From the NCBI GenBank assembly GCA_965116695.1, contig OZ220706.1, positions 1,302,001 through 1,366,000 on the forward strand: DNA of 64,000 bases, read 5' to 3'. Below, piece by piece: positions 27,603 to 36,800 of this stretch. A program made the translations under genes and the position numbers. The notes beneath the pieces were generated by a model. It was not told where the DNA came from. It ran no database searches and worked only from the letters and a program-made list of their open reading frames with translations. The DNA is from JAJDTT01 sp965116695. Lineage in GTDB: Bacteria > Acidobacteriota > UBA6911 > RPQK01 > JAJDTT01. How positions within the stretch are numbered: the first letter of the stretch is position 1; every line of letters begins with the position of its first letter.

Positions 27603-28250
27603 ATGCCGCCACTAGTCAAATGGAGCCGGAGAGCAGGAATTCTGATCGCGATGCCCGTCGGCCGGATCGACGGAAGCAACTACCTCGAATGCCAGAATAT
27701 CCTGGAATCGGGCATCGATCCCGAGGAACATGCGATGCTCCTGGATTTTGCGCAATTGGGTTACATCAGCAGCGCGGGTCTTCGCGTCTGCCTGGTCGTC
27801 GCCAAGAAGTTCAATCAGCCGGGAAAGGCCTTCGGCATCTGTAATCTCTCCAACTCGATCCGCGACATCGTCACGGTGAGCGGCTTTGATCAGATCATCG
27901 CGATTTACGAATCTCAAAGCGCGGCAATTGAAGCGATCACGGGGGTGACAGGTTTCGAAGGCGACCAGGCGGCAACTCAGGCGGCCAGCACCATCCCGGT
28001 GAAGCGCGCGGTCAACTTCGACATCGTGGGAGAGAACATCCGGGATATCGCCAATTTCACCATCGAGAAATTCGAATACAAGAACGACCGAACCCTCTCC
28101 CTCCAGGCACGGGAGGCGGCGATCGCCGGAATTACGAATTCCCTGTGGCGGTTCGTCGAGCGTTTGAGAACCCGGCGCCAAAAGATTCTTCAGGAGATGT
28201 TCAATTCGGCTGAGAAGGCGTTGGACGAGGTCATCTCCAAAACGGAATAA
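27603..28250 (+). CDS. STAS-domain protein (anti-sigma-factor-antagonist-like) with a C-terminal extension
   Basis: A 215-aa protein with AAGGAG before ATG 27603. Residues 1-115 are a STAS domain: ILIAMPVGRIDGSNY, MLLDFAQLGYISSAGLR with Ser56/Ser57 at the phosphorylation site, and FGICNLSNSIRDIVTVSGF. The remaining 100 residues (NFDIVGENIRDIANFTIEKF, SLQAREAAIAGITNSLWRFVERL) are helical and resemble no family I can name. Classical STAS regulators are 100-120 aa, so the extension is unusual. The frame is open for 900 bp upstream, but that part overlaps the PhyH gene. It faces the reductase-sulfotransferase gene convergently. Confidence 0.8.
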   Translation: MPPLVKWSRRAGILIAMPVGRIDGSNYLECQNILESGIDPEEHAMLLDFAQLGYISSAGLRVCLVVAKKFNQPGKAFGICNLSNSIRDIVTVSGFDQIIAIYESQSAAIEAITGVTGFEGDQAATQAASTIPVKRAVNFDIVGENIRDIANFTIEKFEYKNDRTLSLQAREAAIAGITNSLWRFVERLRTRRQKILQEMFNSAEKALDEVISKTE

Positions 28251-28315
28251 CGGAAACTCTGCCGGTCGCGCCGAAGTGATTTGAAAAGCCGCGGAACGGC
28301 GCTTGCGGCGCCGGA

Positions 28316-30820
28316 TCACGCATCGGGTTGGCGAATTCCCCTGCGCGTAAGGAAGTCCCAGTATCCCGAAAACGCATCATTGACCTCCTCGGACGTCAAG
28401 CCGTAGTCCGCCAGATCGTAGCGGTGTTTCGGCTGCTTGCGGCGATGTTGCGCCTGCTGAAACAGCCACTCGTCCATGGTGTTCAGGACCGACCGTTTGA
28501 GCGGCCAGTTGAACCGCTCGTAGACACTGTGCACCACGGCCAGCGGATCCTCCACCAGATCGACGTAATTCACGTCCATCCAGCGGTGTTCCAGTTCGGG
28601 ATGGGATTCCCGGAAATTCACGCCCCTTTCCATCATTCCGCTCATGAATTCCAACAGCTCCGCACCGAGGCGTTCTCGCGGCTGAGGATGGCCGGAAAGT
28701 GAGCGAGCCTTTTCCACAAAGCTGTTCCAGGACCCCATGAACTGGCTGGGGCTTCGATGCGTCTGGATGAACAGGGCGTCGGGATAGGTCTCGACCAGGG
28801 TCTCCAACTCCATGAGGTGAAAGGGCATCTTGAACAGCCATTGTCCCGGTTGGCCCGGGTGCCGCTGACGCCGCTGCCAGTTGTTGTTCTGCATGATGCG
28901 CCTGTGGTGGGCATAGGCGTGCCCGGAACCGGTGGCGGCCAGCCAGCGGCCGAATTCGGGGATGTGAAATCGCACGGTGGAGGTCCAATCGCCGAAGGCC
29001 ATGTTCAGGATCGGGAAGTCCTCTGCCGGTTCGTCGATGTTGAAGTCGTGAACCCCCTTGAAGACTTCGACCACCCGGGACGACTCGAACATTTCGTCAA
29101 CCCGCGCCCGGCGGGGGTCCTCCGGGGTGCCGCCGATCGTGGCGTATTCCTCCTTCGACAGAATCGGCGCGGCATACTCGTAGCCCCGCAGCGACCAGAA
29201 CCGCGGATCGCGGGCCATGAGGCGATGCAGGTAAGTCGTGCCGGTTCGGTTGATCCCGACGATGAAAACCGGTCGCGTGATCTCCTCCCTTTCGATTTCC
29301 GGGTACCGCATCCGTTCCCGGGCGAACGCGGCATTGTTCCGCAACAGACGGCTGAAGTAGAAGATAAGCCCGGAAAGCTTGTGCTCCACCAGTTTGACCT
29401 CGGAATTTTGCACCGCGCGAACCAACTGCTCCAGGTTTCGACGCATCCAGGAGGGATACGCCTGATCGAAAGAGACTCCTTCGTCCTCGGCGTAGCGCTC
29501 CGCCCGTGAGATCAGGCCGTCGAAGTCCAGGCGGCCCTGTGAAATGGGATGGGGCCATTGCCATTGGTGGTTCATGACCCACTGGTAGGAGTGTCGAAGC
29601 TTGGTCAGCCCACCCGGCCACTTGATCGGCTGCGGACAGTCCTCCCGGAGCGCACGGTCCGAAATCGGAAACCTGCGCCGTGGTTTGTGCTGGCTGAACC
29701 AATACTTCGCGAAATGATCGAGCACCGCCCAATGGCCGTGAAGGGCCGAGTTCTCCACGGCCTGGCAGGCGCGCTTGAACGACTCGTAGGAAACTTCGGG
29801 CAGATAGGTGCCGAAATCGCCGAATTCGAGGTCGTAATAGTCCAGTTGGGGGTTGCAGCAATGGTAGATGGTGAACCGCCGTTTGGGATTCAAGGAGATG
29901 GCCGTACAGGCTCGGCTCAGCGTATCGACCGCCTCGTGGCCGGATCGAAACGTGAGTCCTTTCGGAATGGTTTCGGCCTCCAGCGCGGCAGCAAATATCT
30001 TCACCGCCAAGTCGCTTGCCCGGACGAAACCCGTGCTGGAAACATTGACATGCGGCAGCCGGAATATCGCCAACGGCATACCGGCCTGCTGCGCAAACAG
30101 AAGGACCTGCTCGGCTGCCAGCTTGCTCCATGAGTAGCCCAACAGACCGATCGGAAACTCTCGCTTCATGGCGTCGAGATCCGGTTGCATCTGGTGGCCG
30201 ATGGGGCGGTCTTTGAATTCGCGTGCGAAGGAATAGAAATACTGCGGAAACACGCCCATGGTCGAGGCATAGAACAGGTGTTTGAAGCGCCTGCGCAAAC
30301 AGAGGTCCATCAGATTGCCAACGCTGAGCGTATTGAGTTCCCGGACGGACAAATAGGAGGAAGAGAGATTGATATCGGCCGCAAGATGATAGACGGCGTC
30401 GATCCGCCGGCAGTACTCGTTGAAATCCGCCGCGCTCAGGCCGAACCGGGCTTGGCCGATGTCGCCGGCCACCACGCGGACCCGTGGAGCGAACGAGTCC
30501 TCCCAGAGGTCTGCCTCCTGCAGGGCGGTGCGCAGACGCTCGAATCCATGCTCTTCGCTGTCGGCCCGGACCAGGCAGCGCACGACCAGACGGTCACTCT
30601 GTTGAAGGAGGTCGCGCAGAAAGAACCGGCCGATGAAGCCGGTCGCCCCGGTCAGCAGGACCTCCCGGAAATCGGCCGGAGAAACCGGGTCGTCCGGCGG
30701 CTCCTCGCGGACTGCGGCGCGAATGGACCGGCGCATGATCTCGACGTCCTTCTGACACGGCGGCGGCAGCGTCCCCACGAGCGACGGTACTTTGGTGTCG
30801 GGCGAGGAGAATTCAGTCAC
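28316..30820 (-). CDS. Thioester reductase - sulfotransferase fusion protein
   Basis: An 834-aa two-domain enzyme. Residues about 50-430 are a carboxylic/thioester-reductase domain: LLTGATGFIGRF (GXXGXXG at 58-64), VVAGDI, VYHLAADIN, YASTMGV and catalytic YSWSK. Residues about 500-834 are a PAPS-dependent sulfotransferase: FIVGINRTGTTYLHR (5'-phosphosulfate loop, about 516-532) and FIQTHRSPSQFMGSWNSF (3'-phosphate site, about 683-700). GTG 30820 is chosen as start because GAGGA lies 8 bp upstream; the open frame itself continues to 32068 but overlaps the PKS. It starts 44 bp after the PKS, whose ACP lacks a release domain. The logical role is reductive release of the ACP-bound chain followed by O-sulfation. 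The domain calls are firm, the chemistry is inferred. Confidence 0.88.
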   Translation of the reverse strand: MTEFSSPDTKVPSLVGTLPPPCQKDVEIMRRSIRAAVREEPPDDPVSPADFREVLLTGATGFIGRFFLRDLLQQSDRLVVRCLVRADSEEHGFERLRTALQEADLWEDSFAPRVRVVAGDIGQARFGLSAADFNEYCRRIDAVYHLAADINLSSSYLSVRELNTLSVGNLMDLCLRRRFKHLFYASTMGVFPQYFYSFAREFKDRPIGHQMQPDLDAMKREFPIGLLGYSWSKLAAEQVLLFAQQAGMPLAIFRLPHVNVSSTGFVRASDLAVKIFAAALEAETIPKGLTFRSGHEAVDTLSRACTAISLNPKRRFTIYHCCNPQLDYYDLEFGDFGTYLPEVSYESFKRACQAVENSALHGHWAVLDHFAKYWFSQHKPRRRFPISDRALREDCPQPIKWPGGLTKLRHSYQWVMNHQWQWPHPISQGRLDFDGLISRAERYAEDEGVSFDQAYPSWMRRNLEQLVRAVQNSEVKLVEHKLSGLIFYFSRLLRNNAAFARERMRYPEIEREEITRPVFIVGINRTGTTYLHRLMARDPRFWSLRGYEYAAPILSKEEYATIGGTPEDPRRARVDEMFESSRVVEVFKGVHDFNIDEPAEDFPILNMAFGDWTSTVRFHIPEFGRWLAATGSGHAYAHHRRIMQNNNWQRRQRHPGQPGQWLFKMPFHLMELETLVETYPDALFIQTHRSPSQFMGSWNSFVEKARSLSGHPQPRERLGAELLEFMSGMMERGVNFRESHPELEHRWMDVNYVDLVEDPLAVVHSVYERFNWPLKRSVLNTMDEWLFQQAQHRRKQPKHRYDLADYGLTSEEVNDAFSGYWDFLTRRGIRQPDA

Positions 30821-30864
30821 GTCTTTTTCCTCAGTGGTGTGGATGGCGAACCGGCCTGTCGGTT

Positions 30865-33800
30865 TCAGCGAGTCTCGAGTTCCGCCAAGGAGCCCGGTTC
30901 GACTCCGATCTCCTGCGGGAAGTGGTCTTCGAGCCGATTGGCGAAAGCCGACGGCGCACGGTGGATACGCTGCCGGGTAGCCAGGACAACGTCCTCGCGT
31001 CCGGCCGCTTCCCTTCCGTCCTCCTTCTGGACATCCTTCTTCCCATGGATGATGTCCTGGGCCAGCGACAGGGCGGAAGCGGTGGTCATCAGTTCCAGAG
31101 CGCTGACCTGATAGTTGAACTGCATCCGGATGAACGCCCCCAGCTCGGCGACCGAGATCGAGGTCAGGCCGAAGCTGGACAACGGTTCTTCCGGGCCGCC
31201 CTCGTCGTGGCCACACAATTCGGCGACCTTGGCCGAGATCTGCGTCACCACGGTGTCCAGCGTGAGTTGGCCGCCCGCATCCACCGAGAATGCGTCCGGG
31301 TTGCTGAGCATCCGCCCGGTGCGCATGTAGTCGGGCGAGTCGACCGTCATTGGCGGACGGGAGAAGACGGCGGTGATGAGGTGATCCCGGTCCTTCATGC
31401 TGCGCATGGCGTAGTCCAGGTTGCTGATGGAGAAATCGGCGCTGACCGGCGGCATGCCCGACGACCGCGCGATACGCAGGACGTGCAGATTTCGCGAGGC
31501 CATACCCGCTTCGGCGACGGCGGCCAGGTTGTAGCTGAGCCCAGGCAGCCCTTCGCGGCGGCGGAAGGCGGCCAGGCCGTCCACGAACCCGTTGGCGGCG
31601 CTGTAGTTGATCTGTCCCGGGTTGCCGAACGTCGAAGCGACCGACGAGAACAGCACGAAGTGGTCCAAGGGGCAATCGGCCGTCGCGTTGTGGAGATTGA
31701 GGGCGCCGTGCGCTTTCGGCGCGAATACCTTGGCCATCGATTCGGGCGTCAGGTCGGCCAACAGGCAGTCGTCCAACGTGCCCGCCAGGTGAAACACTCC
31801 CTTCAGCGGCCGCTGCAACTGTTCGATACATCGCCGCACATCCGCTTCCCGGGCGACATCGCCGGGAACGATATCGATCTCCATCTCCTCGGTGAGGTAC
31901 CACAAGGCGCTGGTCTTCCTGACCCAGTCGGCACTGCGCCGGCGCTGCGGGTCGCGGTCCATCAAAGTGACGTGACGTGCGCCGGCGGCGGCCAGATAGG
32001 GCAGTAGAAGCCGGCCGAATCCGCCGAGTGCGCCTGAGACCAGATAGGTCGCTTCCGGGTCGAGACACGGGCGCAGATCGACGATCGGGAAACGTTCGGC
32101 ACCCGGCTCCGGCGGAGCCTTCAGGACCAGTTTTCCGGTGTGCCGGCCGGTGGTCATCAGGCGTAGCGCCTTCGCATAGTCACCGTAGGCGAAGGTGGTG
32201 ACCGGCAATGGCGGCACGGCCCCCTGATCCAGCAGATTCATGCAGTCCTGGGAGAGCTTGCGCGCCAACTCCGGGTCGTCGCTCATCAGGCGGTCGATGT
32301 CGATAGCCGCGAAGCGCAGGTTCTTGCGGAAGACGCTCAGGCTGAGAGAGTTGTCGGCGTAGATGTCCACCTTGCCGATCTCGCAGTGCCACCCGCCCGC
32401 CCGCAACGCCTCCAGACAGAGGGCGATATGACGCCCGGCCAGAGAGTTCAGCACCACGTCCACTCCCTCGCCGCCGGTGGCCTCCATGACCCCTTCGTAC
32501 CAGTCGAAACTGTGGGAATCGAATGCTGCGCGCACGCCCAGCTCGCGGAGCTGTTTACGTTTCTTCCCGCTGCCGGCCGTAGCGTAGATCTCTGCCCCGG
32601 CGTGCTTCGCCAAGGCGATCGCCGCCTGACCGACGCCCCCCATGGCGGAGTGGATGAGCACGCGCCGGCCCTTTCGCAGGCGTGCGAGATACAACAGGGA
32701 ATAGTACGCGGTGACGTAAACCGAAAGGACCGAAGCGGCCTCCTCCATGCCGAGCGATGGAGGTTTGGCGAACACGAGGTAATCCTTGAGCACGGCTCGA
32801 TTGGTGATGCAACCACCGTGGGTGAACGCCACGGGGTCACCAACTTTGCAGGTGCGTGCGGCGGCGCCGGCACGGCGCACGATTCCGCTCGCCTCCATAC
32901 CCACCGTGCGTCCCAGGGCCGAACGCTCGTAGGAGAGGGCCGGCAGCAACCCCAACGTCACCATGACGTCGCGGAAGTTGAGCGCGGCCGCTGCCACATC
33001 GACCTCCACGTCGCGCGGTCCCAGAGGCCCAGGGTCGTACGTCTTCATCTGCAAGCCGCCGATCTGGCCCGGATTGTCCAGGGTCAGCCGGTAAGTTGCA
33101 TCTTCCCCCGCCGGCACCAGCGGAGACCGCTCCCGGAGGTGGATGAGCCGCGGCGCCCAAAGGCGGTTCCCGCGAACCGCCAACTCACGTTCACGCAGGT
33201 CGCGTGCTCCAAGCCACTCCAACGTCGGCAGGTCCTCGGCGTCCCCCAGATCCACTAGTCGAAATTCGACGGCTGCTTCCGTGCCGACGTCCAGGGCGAT
33301 CTCCTGGCTGATGCTGCGTAAGGCTCCCCAGACGGCACCCGCACGCGGTTCGGCCACGTCCAGCGCGGCGCGGCGCGTCACCACGGTCATTCGACAGGGG
33401 TGGCGCGCGTGCTCCAAGCGGAAGGGAATCAGCGCCTGGACGAAGCCGACCAGACGCGTGACGAGTCGTTCTCCGGTCGGGTCCTTCGGATCGGCGCCGC
33501 AAAAAATGTCGATTGCCTGCAGGTCGGCCGCGCCGGGCCAGCCGGGGAGTCCCCCGACACGATCGTTTGCCAGTTCCGCGTGTGAAATGGCGACCGCCTC
33601 GGACCCGACCAGGCGGTCCAGCCATTCGGCCGCCAGACTGCCAGGCTCGCCGATGACCCATCTGGGTCCGGGGAGCTCCCGGGTCTCGGGCGGATTCAGA
33701 GTGCAGTCCCCCGCCTGCAGCAGGGTCGTGCCCCGGCCGGCGCGCACCTTGGTCCAGCCTCCCTCCGGCTCGACCGCTTTTCCGTCGCCGTGAACCACCA

Positions 33801-36800
33801 GGGCCAGACCCCCGGGGACCGCCAGCCGGCGCAACAGAAGCCATTGCTCCAGGCCGAAGCTTGTGGCCTCATCATGGAGCAACAGGAGCTCTGCGGCGTG
33901 CTGCCGCAGCAGGCCGGAATCCAGCTCCGGCGCCGGTTCCGCGCCCAGGTCCAGGGCAGCGAAGCGCAAGGCGGCCTCCCGGCCGTGAAAGGCGTCGTAG
34001 TGGGCGCGGGCGTGCTCCTGCGCGTCGCTGACCAGCCAGAATTCGGTCTGCGTACCGGCGTCGTCCAAGCTGTCAAGGCATCGATGAAGGATGGTCCCCT
34101 CAGGAGGGCGCCCGCCCGCGAACTCGACGGCGTGGCAGGCGCGGCGGTGGCCTTCCCCGGGCCGCTCCAGGGCGGCGACCAACGCTGCGGGCTCGATCTC
34201 GCCGTCCGGCAGGAGCCGCAACAGGGACTGCGCGTCAGCGACGAACTTGGGCTGCCAGGAGACGACGTGCTTGCTGTGCGGCAGGTCGTTCCAGCGCGGG
34301 TTCGAGTTGAAGGAGACGTAAGCATCGATACATGCAACCAGGTCTCCGGTGTCTCCGTCGTAGAAACGGATGCTCCCCCCGGACCGCTCGCCGCGCCGTT
34401 CCGTGAACTGCCCCAGTTCGTTCACGTCCGCCCAGTCCTTTTCCTTCTTCACGTAGCAGGTCAGACGCGGCCCGGTCGGCGGTCGCAGGAACGTCACTCC
34501 TTGGGCCCGCCGGGGCAGGGCGAAGATGTCCGTCGCGCGCAGCAGATGATAGAGAAAGATCTGCAGCCCTCCGTCGAGCAGGGCGGGGTTCGCAATGTAG
34601 CCTTCCTCGCGGCCGGTCGTCCATAGCCGCGCGTCCATCTCGACGTCGAACAGGTAGTCGGCCGAATCGCCCTCCCAGAGAACGCGCTTGATGTTCCGGA
34701 AATAGGGACCGTACTGGAAGGTCTCGCCGAGGCTGGCGTCGATTCGCTCGTAAAAGTCGCTCTCACCCACGTAGTAGTAGGGCTCGAAACCGGTGGTGTC
34801 GATATCCGCCAGACGCAACGGCACGTTCACCGGGAAGTTGCTGCCGACCAGGCGCAACTTTCCGCGCGAGTGCATCTCACTTTGAGCATCGGCTTCGTAG
34901 GATCGGGACGAGATGGTGAAGGTGAATTCGTCCGGTGCGTTGGCCACCGGGAACAATTCCGTGTGCAGCCTCACCGGCGTCGTGCCGATGGGACATGGTT
35001 GCAGGAACTCCAGTGTTTCCACATGCAGCGGCACCCCCCCGAACGCCTGCAGGAGCAACTCGATGTAGCCGGCCGCCGGCATGATGGAAGCATGGTGCAC
35101 CCGATGCTCCGCCAACCAGGGAAAATCCTGCTCCGAGAGCCGGGCTTCGAACAGCAAGTGTTCGCACGGGACCCGGTGTCCGATCAGCGGGCCGTGGGCG
35201 TACTCGCCCAGATTGAGGAACATTTCATCGTCGCTCATCTCGTCGGACGCCGACTGATCGTCGCGGGGATACCCGGGCAGCAGGTGGGCGATGGGCTCGG
35301 GGCGTGGGAACTGGGCGGCGAAGTCCAGGTCGACGCCGGCCCGGAACAGGGCTCCGAGAGCTTCCTGAAAGCCGAGGCGGACATCGGTGTCCCGCATCAG
35401 CGTCGGAATGCGGGCCGTCCCTTCGCCATTGCCTTCCAAGCACTGCGCGATGGTGGGTTGCAATGCGCTGTGCGGGGCGATCTCCAGAAAGACATCGGGC
35501 CGGTGGTTCCGCACGATGGTCTCCATCGCCGCCGCGAACCTTACGGGCCGGCGGATGTTCGACCACCAGTAGGCGTTGTCCAGCTTCTCCGTATCGACAC
35601 CGGTCACCGAGGAGACCATGGGCACGTCAGCGTCGAACGTAGAGCCGTTCAGGAAGGCCAGAGCCGAGAGTGCGTTCTCGCGGATCGGCTCCATGGCACT
35701 GGAATGAAAGGCGATGTTGCCCGGAATCAGGCGGTTCTGCACGCGGCGCCGATCCAATTCCTCCATCATGGGGCGCAGAATGGCCTCCTTGCCGCAAATG
35801 ACGGTGCTGGCGGGGGCGTTCTCGCAAGCGACCTCGACGTGCGCCGCCCCGTCTCCCCCGGGCTGGGAGAAAACACGCAAGCTCTCCAGCAGTTCCTCGA
35901 CGCCCGGCCGATCCAGGCCGATCGCCAGCATGCGGCCGGATCCGGCCGTGCGCTGCTGCAACGTGGCGCGATGGAACACCAAACGCGTCGCCTCCGCCAT
36001 CGAGAGCGCCCCGCAGGCATAGGCAGCCGCCACCTCGCCGGAGCTGTGCCCGACCACACAGTCGGGATAGACACCCCAAGTCTTGAACAGCTCCACCAGC
36101 GCGCACTGGAGCATGAATATGGCGGGCTGGGCCAACTGGACTTCGTTGAGTGCCTCTTGCGGGGCGGAGAAACAGGCCTCGCGCAACGAGATGTCGGAGT
36201 GCTCCCGCCAATGCTCCTCGACGGCATCGATGACGCGGCGAAAAACGGGGTCGGAATCGTACAGCGCTCGCCCGCAACCGGCCCACTGCGTCCCCTGACC
36301 GGAGAACACCATGGCGATTCGCCGCTCACCGTCATCGACGGTGGAGACAGGAGCGGGTTCACTCTCAAAACCCCTCAATGCCTTGATCAATTCCTTCCGG
36401 GTGCGCACCGCAAACGAGGTTCGCGCGGCAAAATGGGTGCGGCGGCGGCTGAGGTTGCCCGCCAAGGCATAGAGGTCCAGCTCCCGGTCAGCAAGAGTTT
36501 CCCGTAGCTTGCGCGCGCTCTTTTCCAGCGCTCCCGGCGTCCGCGCCGACAGGGGGATCATGAAACCCGCTTCCCGCGCCAGCGGCACCGACCAGATCGG
36601 ACGTCGCCGGGGCCGGTATTCCCGCACCACGCAGTGCCCGTTGGAACCGCCGAAACCGAACGAGTTGATTCCGACCACCACCGGGTGGTCAGGGAACGGT
36701 TCGCAGCCGGTCTGCACCTGCATCGGGCAACTCTCGAAGTCGATCTCCGGATTCGGGACCAGGTAGTTTTGCGACACCGGCGCGAAGGTCCTCCGCCGCA

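Noticed and set aside
30865..32068. N-terminal extension of the reductase-sulfotransferase frame to 32068
   Set aside because: The extension overlaps the KR-ACP part of the PKS in another frame and is low complexity; GTG 30820 has a ribosome-binding site.
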